Of a stretch of DNA of 64,000 nucleotides, positions 45,649 to 53,760 are shown piece after piece. The stretch's first letter is position 1. Each line of letters opens with the position of its first letter. The position numbers and the translations under genes were made by a program. The notes under the pieces were generated by a model. The model had not been told where the DNA came from. It did no database searches and saw nothing but the letters and a program-made list of their open reading frames with translations. This DNA is from Saccharothrix sp. ALI-22-I (GTDB lineage: Bacteria; Actinomycetota; Actinomycetes; Mycobacteriales; Pseudonocardiaceae), in NCBI RefSeq assembly GCF_001984175.1, contig NZ_MTQP01000042.1, positions 34,265 through 98,264 on the forward strand, in the 5' to 3' direction.

Positions 45649-45686
45649 CTCGGTGGTGGACTGAACGATGTCCTGCCACCACCGAG
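45649..45686 (-). terminator. Hairpin downstream of the AtuA operon
   Basis: CTCGGTGGTGG (45649-45659) pairs perfectly with CCACCACCGAG (45676-45686), giving 11 base pairs and a 16-base loop. It lies about 90 bases beyond the stop of the last operon gene (45778, minus strand). Confidence 0.6.
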
Positions 45687-45777
45687 TCTCCGCGTCACCG
45701 CAGGGAGTAGGCCCGGATGACGGTCTCGGTCACTGCGTGTCACCGTGCCGACCCGACGACCCGACGCCCCGGCGCGG

Positions 45778-46089
45778 TCAACCCGGCCGCACGACTTCCA
45801 GTGAGAGCAGCCGGAAGCTCAACGACTTGCCGTGCGTGTCGAGAGCGAGGGAAGTGGTGACACCACCGTCGATGACCTGGTGGCACACGAAGTGCAGGGC
45901 GCACACACCCGGCAGTTCGTGGCGGACGACCTCACCGGCGACGTGGTCGGCCAGGTGGGCGCGGACCCGCTCGGCGGTCAGTTCGCGCACGAGCAGCGGG
46001 TAGTGGGCGTCGTCCCGGGGGAACACCGACAGGGTGGCCACGTTGCCCTTGTCCCCGGCCCGGCAGGTGGCCAGCTCATGGAGCAGCAT
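45778..46089 (-). CDS. AtuA C-terminal ferredoxin-fold-like domain protein
   Basis: This 103-residue protein (LHELATCRAGDKGNVATLSV .. HFVCHQVIDGGVTTSL) matches the C-terminal domain of AtuA-type proteins, here encoded as a separate gene. Its ATG at 46089 lies inside the end of the AtuA gene (14-base overlap), so the two products are probably made together and associate as subunits. AtuA is needed for acyclic terpene use in Pseudomonas. The reaction of actinomycete homologues is not known. Confidence 0.8.
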   Translation of the reverse strand: MLLHELATCRAGDKGNVATLSVFPRDDAHYPLLVRELTAERVRAHLADHVAGEVVRHELPGVCALHFVCHQVIDGGVTTSLALDTHGKSLSFRLLSLEVVRPG

Positions 46090-47347
46090 CGGCGGCCTCC
46101 AGCAGGGTGACGGCGGGGCGCAGGGCCTCGCGGGGGATGAGGGTCGAGACGATGCCGATGACCTCGGTGACGTGTACGCGGACACCGCCGCCGCCGGCCG
46201 GGCCGTTGGTGTAGAGGGACTCCACCTCGTCGCCGACCCGGTCGAGCAGCGCTCCGTCGTGACTGATGGCGGCCACCCGGAGCCGGCAGTCGCGGTCGCC
46301 GCCGAGCACCTCTGCCCGCAGCGGCACCCCGGCGAGCCGCTTCGTGACGACCTCGGCGGCGAGCGCACCCCGTGCGGCGGCATTCGGGCCGACGTAGGAG
46401 ATCTCGGCTTCCACCTTGGAGCCGGCCCGGTAGCCGACGCTCACCTTGAGCTCGTCGGGCCGGGAAAGCCCGCGGGCGCCGGACACCCGGACGTCGTCGG
46501 TGATGGTCACCTCCCTCAGGTCCAGCACGACGTCGGGCGTGCGGTACGCGGCGGGATCGGTGATCTCGTACAGCAGCTGCTCGCGGACGGTCGCCCGGGA
46601 CAGCACGCCGCCGGTCCCCGGCAGTTTGCCGAGCCCGGCGGTCCCGTCGGCCGACACGTCCGCGTACGGGAAGCCCAATTTGTCGAGGTCGGGCACGTCC
46701 TGGTAGCCGGGGTCCGCGAAGTAGCCGCCCGTCAGCTGACCCGCGCACTCCAACAGGTGTCCGACCAAGGTGCCCGCGGCCACCCGCGGCACGTCGGCCA
46801 GGTCCCAGCCGAGCCGGTCCGCCACCGGCGCCACGAACAAGGACGGATCGGCCACCCGGCCGGTGATCACGACATCGGCTCCCAGCGCCGGCAGCACCGC
46901 GTCCGCGCCGAGGTAGGCGTTGGCGGACACGATTTCGCCGTGCGAGCGCAACGGGCGCCCGGTCTCCCAGGCGGGCGCGTCCAGGTCGACGGCGGCCAGG
47001 ACGTCGTCGCCGGTGACGACCGCTACCGTGCCGCCGAGACCCAGCGAGTCCAGCAGTGCCCGCGTGACCCGTCCGGCCGCCAGGGGGTTCGCCGCACCCA
47101 TGTTCGTGATCACCCGCACGCCGTGTCGGAAGGCCAACGGCAGCAGCCGGGTGAACCGGGAGTGCAGGCGGGTCTCGTAACCCAGCGACGGATCGGCGAG
47201 CCGACGGCGCTGGCCCTGCGCGACGGTCCGCTCGCCGAGGCACTCCAGGACCAGGTCGGCCAGGTCGCCCCGGCGCAGCAGGTCCTCCGCCGGCTCTATC
47301 CGATCGCCCGAGAACCCAGCCCCGCAACCGATCCTGGTGGTGCGCAA
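46076..47347 (-). CDS. AtuA-family protein (DUF1446-like N-terminal part)
   Basis: The 423-residue protein (IGCGAGFSGDRIEPAEDLLR, VITNMGAANPLAA, VVTGDDVLAAVDL, DVVITGRVADPSLFVAP) matches the main domain of the acyclic terpene utilisation AtuA family. The start is TTG at 47347 with AGGAGG five bases upstream. It follows the transporter gene by 9 bases and overlaps the small C-terminal domain gene. With a CitMHS transporter and a divergent LysR regulator it forms a catabolic operon whose substrate is probably a branched or tricarboxylic acid. Confidence 0.85.
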   Translation of the reverse strand: MRTTRIGCGAGFSGDRIEPAEDLLRRGDLADLVLECLGERTVAQGQRRRLADPSLGYETRLHSRFTRLLPLAFRHGVRVITNMGAANPLAAGRVTRALLDSLGLGGTVAVVTGDDVLAAVDLDAPAWETGRPLRSHGEIVSANAYLGADAVLPALGADVVITGRVADPSLFVAPVADRLGWDLADVPRVAAGTLVGHLLECAGQLTGGYFADPGYQDVPDLDKLGFPYADVSADGTAGLGKLPGTGGVLSRATVREQLLYEITDPAAYRTPDVVLDLREVTITDDVRVSGARGLSRPDELKVSVGYRAGSKVEAEISYVGPNAAARGALAAEVVTKRLAGVPLRAEVLGGDRDCRLRVAAISHDGALLDRVGDEVESLYTNGPAGGGGVRVHVTEVIGIVSTLIPREALRPAVTLLEAADAAP

Positions 47348-47356
47348 GCAGACCTC

Positions 47357-48640
47357 CTAGAACGAGATGGCGCCGGTCACCAGCGCGACGGCCGTCATGA
47401 CCAACGTCGTGCCGAACGCCCATTTGAAGATGAACCGCTGGTGTGCGCCCAGGTCGACTCCGCTCGTGCCGAGCAGGATGAACGTGGACGCGGTCAGCGG
47501 ACTCAGCGGGAATCCCGTGGTCATCTGGCCGAGGATCGCCGCCCTGCCGATCTCGGCCGAGCTGCCGCCGAACGCCGTCGAGGTCTCCGCGAGCACCGGC
47601 AGCACGCCGAAGTAGTAGGCGTCCGGGGTGAACACCAGAGACAGCGGCATGCTCGTGACCGCCACGAGCACGGGCAGCGCGCCGCCCGCGCCGTCGGGGA
47701 TGACACCGACCAGCCAGCGCGCCATCGCCCCGATCATGCCGGTACCGCCGAGGATGCCGGTGAACACCCCGGCCGCGAAGATCATCGCGGTGACAAGCAC
47801 GACGTTCCCGCCGTGCTTGGCGAAAAGCTCCTGCTGCCGCTCCCACGAAGGCAGGTTCACGATCAGCGCGAGGACGAACGCGACCACGAACACGACTTCG
47901 AGGGGGAACAGCTGTGCCAGCAGCACGCCGACGAGCGCGAGCGTCAGCACCACGTTGAACCAGAACCGGAAGCGGTCCCACCCGGTGCGCGGCTCCGGCG
48001 ACGGCGTCACCTCGTCCAGTTCGACCACGCCGAGCCGCCTGCGTTCCGACCGGCCGATCAGGAACGCCGCGACCAGCACCCAGACGATCCCGGCGACCAT
48101 CGCGGGGATCGCCGGCACGAACACCTCCGCCGCGCTGAGGTCCAGCGCGGCCATCGCCCGCGCGGTCGGCCCACCCCACGGGACCATGTTCATCACGCCC
48201 GCGCCGAGGCCGACCACACCTGCGAGCACGAGCCTGCGCATGCCGAGTCGCTTGTAGATCGGCAGCAGGGCCGACACGGTGATCAGGAAGGTCGAGGCGC
48301 CGTCCCCGTCGAGCGCCACCAGCAGTGTCAGCACGGCGGTGCCGACGGTGATCTTGAGCGGGTCGCCCTTGGCCCACCGCAGCACCCGCGCGACGGCCGG
48401 GTCGAACAAGCCGGCGTCGACCATCAGGCTGAAGTAGAGCACCGCGAACGTGATCATGATCGCGACCGGGGCTACCTTGGTCAGGCCGTCGCCGATGAGC
48501 TTGCCGAGGTCGTCCCCGAACCCGGTGAGCACCGCGACGAGGATCGGCAGCGCGGTCAGCGCGATGAGCACGGAGACCCGGCGGGACAACACCGCCAGCA
48601 GGAACAGCGCGATCGTGATGAATCCACCCGCGGCGAGCAT
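47357..48640 (-). CDS. CitMHS-family carboxylate transporter
   Basis: The 427-residue protein is hydrophobic, with about 11-12 membrane segments. It has the family features VLYFSLMVDAGLFDPAV, ALDGDGASTFLITVSALLPI, NMVPWGGPTARA and FTPDAYYFGVLPVL. CitMHS transporters take up metal-citrate or related acids with protons. The ATG at 48640 is preceded by GGAGG. It is the first gene of the AtuA operon and lies next to a divergent LysR gene, so it should bring in the compound degraded by the AtuA proteins. Confidence 0.88.
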   Translation of the reverse strand: MLAAGGFITIALFLLAVLSRRVSVLIALTALPILVAVLTGFGDDLGKLIGDGLTKVAPVAIMITFAVLYFSLMVDAGLFDPAVARVLRWAKGDPLKITVGTAVLTLLVALDGDGASTFLITVSALLPIYKRLGMRRLVLAGVVGLGAGVMNMVPWGGPTARAMAALDLSAAEVFVPAIPAMVAGIVWVLVAAFLIGRSERRRLGVVELDEVTPSPEPRTGWDRFRFWFNVVLTLALVGVLLAQLFPLEVVFVVAFVLALIVNLPSWERQQELFAKHGGNVVLVTAMIFAAGVFTGILGGTGMIGAMARWLVGVIPDGAGGALPVLVAVTSMPLSLVFTPDAYYFGVLPVLAETSTAFGGSSAEIGRAAILGQMTTGFPLSPLTASTFILLGTSGVDLGAHQRFIFKWAFGTTLVMTAVALVTGAISF

Positions 48641-48724
48641 CGTCGACCTCCTTTCGAGCGTGTGCCCACCCTCCCGGCGAGATCTATTGCAATCAAGCAT
48701 TAATTGTCGATAGTTTCATTCCTC
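48641..48724. promoter_or_regulatory. Divergent promoter region, CitMHS/LysR
   Basis: This 84-base region between divergent start codons contains an unusually AT-rich core (about 48682-48722) with imperfect dyads around ATTGCAATCAAGCATTAAT and an outer CTAT/ATAG pair. These are consistent with a LysR-type binding site (T-N11-A) controlling both genes. The exact site cannot be fixed by eye. Confidence 0.45.
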
Positions 48725-49669
48725 ATGCGCATGGATCTGACGGTTCAGCAGCTGCGGGTCGTCCTGGCCGTGCACGACGCCGGGAGCTTCACCGCAGCCG
48801 CGGAGGTGTTGTTGCAGGCGCAGTCGTCGCTGTCGCGGACCGTGCTGGAGGTCGAACGCCGCCTCGGGGTGGCGTTGTTCGAGCGGACCACCCGTCGCCT
48901 GGAGCCGACCGCGGAGGGACGCGAGTTCGTCGCGATCGCGCGGTCCACGGTCGCCGTCTTCGAAGGGAACCTGCGTCATTTCGAAGGATTCCTGGACGGG
49001 TGCCGCGGCCGGGTGCGGGTCGCGACGTTGCCGTCACTCGCGGCGATCCTGCTGCCGCCCATCGTGTCCGCCTACCAGCACGGGCATCCGGCGGTCGAAC
49101 TGTCCATAGAGGACGCGTTGGCGACCGAAGTCCTCGAACGCGTGCGCGCCGGAACGGTCGACTTCGCCGTCACGGTGGTGTCGGCGACCTCCGACCCGAT
49201 CGACGACCTGCACGTCACGCCGGTGGCGGCGGACCGCTTCTGCTGCGTGTTCCCACCCGACCACGCGTTCGCCGACCGCTCCGAGGTCACCTGGTCGGAC
49301 CTCGCGCGCGAGTCGTTCATCGCCTTCGACCGCACGACGAGCATCCGCCAGCACCTCGACCGCGCGTTCACCGAATCGGGCACCCACCCCCGCAACACGG
49401 TCGAGGCCCGCAACATCAGCGCCGTGGCCGGGCTCGTCGCCGCCGGCCTCGGCGTCTCGGCCGTGCCGGGGCTGGTGCTGCCGCTGACCGGGTTCGCCGG
49501 ACTGGCGCACCGCCCGCTCGGCGAACCGCGAGCGGAACGCCGGATCGCGGTGGTGCGGGTGCCGCGCAGGCCGCTGTCACCGGCGGCCCGCGCGTTCCTG
49601 GAAGCCATCACCGACGCCAGACGATCCGGCGCCGCACTGCCACCGGAGGCGTCCTGGCTGCCGGCCTGA
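48725..49669 (+). CDS. LysR-family regulator of the AtuA/CitMHS operon
   Basis: The 314-residue protein has an N-terminal LysR winged helix-turn-helix (LRVVLAVHDAGSFTAAAEVL .. VERRLGVALFERTTRRLEPT) and a two-lobed substrate-binding domain (VRVATLPSLAAILLPP, VAAGLGVSAVPGLVLPL). The start was placed at the ATG of MRMDLTVQQL (48725). It is divergent from the transporter operon with 84 bases between, the usual arrangement for a LysR regulator activating its neighbour in response to the substrate. Confidence 0.9.
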   Translation: MRMDLTVQQLRVVLAVHDAGSFTAAAEVLLQAQSSLSRTVLEVERRLGVALFERTTRRLEPTAEGREFVAIARSTVAVFEGNLRHFEGFLDGCRGRVRVATLPSLAAILLPPIVSAYQHGHPAVELSIEDALATEVLERVRAGTVDFAVTVVSATSDPIDDLHVTPVAADRFCCVFPPDHAFADRSEVTWSDLARESFIAFDRTTSIRQHLDRAFTESGTHPRNTVEARNISAVAGLVAAGLGVSAVPGLVLPLTGFAGLAHRPLGEPRAERRIAVVRVPRRPLSPAARAFLEAITDARRSGAALPPEASWLPA

Positions 49670-49672
49670 CGA

Positions 49673-51043
49673 TCAGCGGCGCCCGCGCGACTGGGCGAAC
49701 AACCAGTCGACGACCACGTCGTTCTCGTAGGTCTGAGCCCAGGACAGGTGCGGGTTGACCGGCGTCGTCCCCCGTGTGTAGCTGGTGAACAGCACATGGC
49801 CGCCCGCCGCGTCCGCCGTGCGCAGCAGTGCCCGGGAACGCGACTCGAAGTCCGCCTTCGGCAGGTCGTTGGCCCACTCGCCACGGGTGACCTTCGCACC
49901 GGCGCTCTCCAGCGCGTTCATCAACGTCCACGTCCCCGGCCTGCCGAACCGGCCCTCGACGTACGGCACGATCGGGTCGTCGATCGAATGATCGGCCCAG
50001 ATCGGGATGTGGGCGATGCGGGACATCGTCGACGGGTCGCCCCAACCCGCGGTGGGCAACGCCGCGGCGAACCGGTCGGGCAGCCTCGCCAACAAGCTGA
50101 AGATCCCGCGCGCACCCGAGGACGGACCGACCAGGTAGATCCGGTCGGTGTCGACCGGCCGGCCCGCCACGAAGGTGTCGATGAGTTCCACGGTCGCCGC
50201 CTGGACCCGCGCGTCGGTCCAGTCCGTGCCGTCGGGGCCCTCCATGGGGCGTGGCAGTGGGATCTGGGGGGAGAGCACGAACGCCGGGTTCCTCCGCCGG
50301 CGATCCGGCTTGGCGAAGGTGACCGCGAGCCGGTTGGCGGTCAGCTGGGTGGTGTTGTTGTCGGCGACCTCGCCGCCGCCGTGCAGGGTGACGACGAGCG
50401 GGTAGCGCGTGCGCCCGTCCGGGTCCCGGAGGAAACCGTCCGGCTGGTACAGCCGGAAATCGAGCTCGAAACCGGCGGAGTCGGTGTACGAGCCCGCGGT
50501 GAAGTCGTCGACCACCGGCGTGAGCACGCCACCGTTGCGGATCGCGAACGGGCTCGCCGCGAGAACCACCTCACCACGAGGCGTCGTCACGTCGCTCACC
50601 TGCCGCACCGCATAGGCACCGTCGAGGGGGAACGGGTCGGTGCCGGACGCACGGGCGTTGGCGTCGGCCGTGTCCAACTCGACGATCAGGTAGTTGCCCG
50701 TCCGGCCGCGCTCGGCCAGTTCGGGTGCGGCGTTCGGGTACACCCGGATCACGGTGCGCGGGGCCGTCGTCCCGTAGACGGTGGCCGTGACCCGGAACGC
50801 CGAGGGCGCGACGACACCGCCACGCAGATCGACGGGGTGGGCGTACCGGATCGCGACCGCGGCCACACGCCAGTTGTCCCGCGGCGTCACCGCGGTGACG
50901 AGATCGGCTCCGACCCTCGGGTTCCGCGCCGACACCACCGGCTGCTCGGGTGCTGCCGCGGCGACGTTCGGCGAGCCGACTATCGGGGCGGTGACCGCGC
51001 CGGCGGCCAGGCTGAGCGCCGCGCGTCTGTTGATCCCTGTCAT
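49673..51043 (-). CDS. Tat-exported alpha/beta-hydrolase esterase
   Basis: The 456-residue protein starts with a twin-arginine signal (NRRAALSLAAGAVTAP). An Ig-like N-terminal domain follows (FRVTATVYGTTAPRTVIRVY) and then a hydrolase domain with the oxyanion region LVVTLHGGGEV and a nucleophile motif GPSSGARG. IWADHSIDDPIVPY fits the acid position. The order resembles secreted esterases with an N-terminal Ig-like domain and PHB-depolymerase-like catalytic cores. Its 3' end is four bases from the LysR stop. LacI-type operators lie in its upstream region, shared with a divergent sugar-oxidation gene. Confidence 0.8.
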   Translation of the reverse strand: MTGINRRAALSLAAGAVTAPIVGSPNVAAAAPEQPVVSARNPRVGADLVTAVTPRDNWRVAAVAIRYAHPVDLRGGVVAPSAFRVTATVYGTTAPRTVIRVYPNAAPELAERGRTGNYLIVELDTADANARASGTDPFPLDGAYAVRQVSDVTTPRGEVVLAASPFAIRNGGVLTPVVDDFTAGSYTDSAGFELDFRLYQPDGFLRDPDGRTRYPLVVTLHGGGEVADNNTTQLTANRLAVTFAKPDRRRRNPAFVLSPQIPLPRPMEGPDGTDWTDARVQAATVELIDTFVAGRPVDTDRIYLVGPSSGARGIFSLLARLPDRFAAALPTAGWGDPSTMSRIAHIPIWADHSIDDPIVPYVEGRFGRPGTWTLMNALESAGAKVTRGEWANDLPKADFESRSRALLRTADAAGGHVLFTSYTRGTTPVNPHLSWAQTYENDVVVDWLFAQSRGRR

Positions 51044-51307
51044 GACCTCGCCTCACCGTTGAGTTCGGATTGGCTCCAAGTGTGTGAGCGAACGCGCCCG
51101 GCGGTCCAACACCGGTGTCCGATGCACCGATGCGTCCAACGCATTGATCGCCGGGAACCGGTCCGGGAAGCAGCATCAGGCCGTTCCGCCGTACTGCCAT
51201 TGGGTGACTTCCGGAAATCCAGACCAGTACACATTGTTAGCGTTAACGGACATTGGGTACCCGCTCTGCGGTCTTGTCGGCAGCAAACGGCTTGCGCTAC
51301 GGTTCTC

Positions 51308-51321
51308 TGGGAACGCTCCCA
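51308..51321. promoter_or_regulatory. CebR-like operator
   Basis: TGGGAACGCTCCCA differs at one position from TGGGAGCGCTCCCA, the cellobiose-responsive CebR site of streptomycetes. It lies 267 bases upstream of the plus-strand gene and 265 upstream of the minus-strand gene. Confidence 0.55.
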
Positions 51322-51537
51322 GTCGTGCCTGCCCGGCACCTGGCGACGACCAGTACGCACCCTGCTCGCAAGGAGGCGAAGCATGGCTCTACGTGCGCGA
51401 AAGGCCCTCGGATCATCATTGTTCCGCGCCAGACCCGGCTCAGCCCCCGCCGCGAGAGGCGACCGGCGCGTCTAGGAACGCCTTCACACGTTGGTGCAAG
51501 TCGACCGCCATCGACGTGACATGGTGCCGAATCACCT

Positions 51538-51553
51538 TTGTTAGCGATAACAA
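51538..51553. promoter_or_regulatory. LacI-type operator just upstream of the sorbosone-dehydrogenase-like gene
   Basis: TTGTTA-GCGA-TAACAA has perfect six-base arms around a CG-containing centre, a typical LacI-family layout. It ends 34 bases before the ATG at 51588, a good position for repression. A related site, TTGTTAGCGTTAACGG, lies at 51234-51249. Confidence 0.6.
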
Positions 51554-51587
51554 GGCGAGTTGCCTTGCATTACGTGAGAGGAACACC

Positions 51588-53702
51588 ATGCGAGATCCCC
51601 TCGCGACCAGGAAGAGCACGGTCCCGCGCGCGCGCCTCCGAGCGGTGTGGACGGTGGTGCTGTTGGGCCTCGGTGTCGTGCTTCCGGTACCTGTCGCGTC
51701 GGCCGCCACCGTGGACACCAACGCCTCGTACGTGTTGGTCAACCGCAACAGCGGCAAGGTGCTGGAAGCATACGGACGCGCCACCTACGACGGCGCCAGG
51801 ATCTCCCAGTACACCCGCAACGACGGCATCTGGCAGCAGTGGCAGTTCGTCGACTCCGGCGGAGGCTACTACCGCATCAAGTCCAAGCACAGCAACAAGG
51901 TCCTGAGTTTTCTGTCCACCGCCGACCGAGCCGGCCTGGTGCAGAGCACCGACGCCAACCGCACCGGCCAGCAGTTCCGGTTGGCCGACTCCGCCGGCGG
52001 CAACGTGCGCCTGCTCAACCGGGCCAGTGGCAAGGCCGTGGACGTGTTGGACTCCTCCACCGCCGACGGCGCGCGGGTCGTCCAGCTGCCCGACGTCGGC
52101 GGCGCCAACCAGCAGTGGCAGTTGGTCAGGCTCGGCACCGACACCACGCCACCGACCGTGCCGGCCAACCCCCGCACCTCGAACCTGACGTGCACCGGGG
52201 TGACGTTCTCGTGGTCGGCGTCGACCGATGACGTCGCAGTGGCGTTCTACGACGTCTACCACGACGGACAGCTCATGACCTCGGTGCCGGGCACGGCGCT
52301 GTCGGCCGACCTGACCGTCGCGCCGGGGGCCACCTGGGGCCTGTACGTCAACGCCCGCGACGCCGCGGGCAACGTCTCCCAGGCCAGCTCCACGGTCACC
52401 ATCACCGTGCCGCAGTGCCAGGCCGACACCGAGCCGCCCACCACCCCCACCGGCGTGACGGCGACCGCGTCGGGCACCACGGTCGCGGTGCGCTGGACGC
52501 CGGCCACCGACAACGTCGGCGTCGCGGGCTACGAGGTGCTCCGCGACGGCGCCCAGGTCGGCTCGACCAGCGGCGCGGCCACGACCTCGTTCACCGACAG
52601 CGGCCTCGCCGCGAACACCCGCTACCAGTACCAGGTGCGGGCGCGCGACGCACAGGCCAACCGCTCGGCCGCGAGCGCGCCGGTCGCGGTCACCACGGGC
52701 GCCTCCTGCGCCACGGCGCTGTGCTCGGTCACCAGGGTCGCCACCGAGACCGACCTGCCCTGGGGCCTGACCACCCTGCCCGACGGGCAGGTGCTCTACG
52801 GCCGCCGCGACACCTTCGAGATCGTCCGCCTCGACCCGGCCACCGGCACGAAGACCAGCCTCGGGCGGGTACCGGGCGCGGCGGGGACCGACGGTGAGGG
52901 CGGGGTCCTGGGCATCGCCGTGGCCGCCGACTTCACGGCCGACCCGTGGCTGTACGTCATGCACACCAGCTCGACCGACAACCGGGTGGTGCGCATCCGC
53001 TACACCGGCGGCGCGCTCACGGGCACCCCACAGGTGCTGCTCACCGGCATCCCGCGCAACAAGTACCACAACGGCGGCCGACTGCGCTTCGGGCCCGACG
53101 GCAAGCTCTACATCGCGACCGGCGACGGCCAGAACGCCGACTGGGCCCAGGACCGCGCCAACCTCGCCGGCAAGGTGCTGCGCATCAACCGCGACGGCAC
53201 CGTCCCCTCGGACAACCCGTTCGGCACCTCGGTGTGGAGCTACGGCCACCGCAACCCCCAGGGCCTGGCCTTCGACTCCCAGGGCCGGCTGTGGGAGCAG
53301 GAGTTCGGCAACTCCGTCATGGACGAGACCAACCTGATCGTCCGCGGCGGCAACTACGGCTGGCCCGTCTGCGAGGGCACCACCGGCAGCTGCGACGAAC
53401 CCGGCTTCATCGCACCCAAGCGCACCTACCCCGTCGCCGAGGGTTCGTGCAGCGGCATCGCCGTGGTCCGCGACGCCCTCTACATCGCCTGCCTGCGCGG
53501 AGCACGGCTGTACCGGGCCGAGATCTCCGGTGACAGCCTGACCAACGTCGAGCAGTACCTCAACGGCACCTACGGGCGGCTGCGCACCGTGGAGCCGTCC
53601 GCCGACGGCGGCCTGTGGCTGACCACCAGCAACCGCGGCGACAAGGACAGCATCGCGAACAACAGCAACGAAAGCATCCTCAAGGTCGAGCTCGGACGGT
53701 GA
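51588..53702 (+). CDS. Secreted ricin lectin-FnIII-FnIII-sorbosone dehydrogenase-like protein
   Basis: The 704-residue protein has a long signal peptide, a ricin-type beta-trefoil (about 43-185: YVLVNRNSGKVLEAYGRA, YRIKSKHSNKVLSFLS, VRLLNRASGKAVDVLD), two fibronectin III domains (about 190-380) and a six-bladed beta-propeller of the glucose/sorbosone dehydrogenase group (LPWGLTTLPDGQVLYG, GGVLGIAVAADFT, NGGRLRFGPDGKLYIATGDG, YGHRNPQGLAFDSQGRLWEQEFG). Such propellers oxidise sugars or pyranoses using PQQ. A LacI-type operator lies upstream, and the gene is followed after a hairpin by an SMP-30 lactonase gene. Confidence 0.88.
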   Translation: MRDPLATRKSTVPRARLRAVWTVVLLGLGVVLPVPVASAATVDTNASYVLVNRNSGKVLEAYGRATYDGARISQYTRNDGIWQQWQFVDSGGGYYRIKSKHSNKVLSFLSTADRAGLVQSTDANRTGQQFRLADSAGGNVRLLNRASGKAVDVLDSSTADGARVVQLPDVGGANQQWQLVRLGTDTTPPTVPANPRTSNLTCTGVTFSWSASTDDVAVAFYDVYHDGQLMTSVPGTALSADLTVAPGATWGLYVNARDAAGNVSQASSTVTITVPQCQADTEPPTTPTGVTATASGTTVAVRWTPATDNVGVAGYEVLRDGAQVGSTSGAATTSFTDSGLAANTRYQYQVRARDAQANRSAASAPVAVTTGASCATALCSVTRVATETDLPWGLTTLPDGQVLYGRRDTFEIVRLDPATGTKTSLGRVPGAAGTDGEGGVLGIAVAADFTADPWLYVMHTSSTDNRVVRIRYTGGALTGTPQVLLTGIPRNKYHNGGRLRFGPDGKLYIATGDGQNADWAQDRANLAGKVLRINRDGTVPSDNPFGTSVWSYGHRNPQGLAFDSQGRLWEQEFGNSVMDETNLIVRGGNYGWPVCEGTTGSCDEPGFIAPKRTYPVAEGSCSGIAVVRDALYIACLRGARLYRAEISGDSLTNVEQYLNGTYGRLRTVEPSADGGLWLTTSNRGDKDSIANNSNESILKVELGR

Positions 53703-53707
53703 ACCGG

Positions 53708-53733
53708 CCGCGGGGCGGGCAACCGTCCCGCGG
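53708..53733 (+). terminator. Intercistronic hairpin with GCAA tetraloop
   Basis: CCGCGGGGCGG pairs with CCGTCCCGCGG over 11 positions (one G-U), closed by a GCAA (GNRA-type) loop and followed by TCTTCCCT. It lies between the dehydrogenase-like and lactonase genes. It could partly terminate transcription or stabilise the upstream message. Confidence 0.6.
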
Positions 53734-53760
53734 TCTTCCCTACCACGAAAGGGAGTCGCC

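Larger units (their letters stand above)
44722..45777. other. Long intergenic region with little coding character
   Basis: About 1 kb separates the beta-helix gene from the end of the AtuA operon. Several open frames exist on both strands, but none has a recognisable domain, codon pattern or start. The interval includes the leader of the beta-helix gene, a possible 26-codon ORF at 45554 and a terminator hairpin at 45649. It may be decayed coding DNA. Confidence 0.4.
51044..51587. promoter_or_regulatory. Divergent regulatory region with three LacI-type operators
   Basis: This 544-base region separates the esterase gene (minus) and the sorbosone-dehydrogenase-like gene (plus). Three operator-like palindromes lie in it: TTGTTAGCGTTAACGG (51234-51249), TGGGAACGCTCCCA (51308-51321, one base from the CebR consensus TGGGAGCGCTCCCA) and TTGTTAGCGATAACAA (51538-51553, perfect six-base arms). 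No gene was recognised between them. Confidence 0.5.

Noticed and set aside
46034..48703. 889-codon plus-strand frame opposite the AtuA/CitMHS operon
   Set aside because: Composition dominated by Arg, Gln, His and Asp with no fold; the minus strand has two recognisable families.
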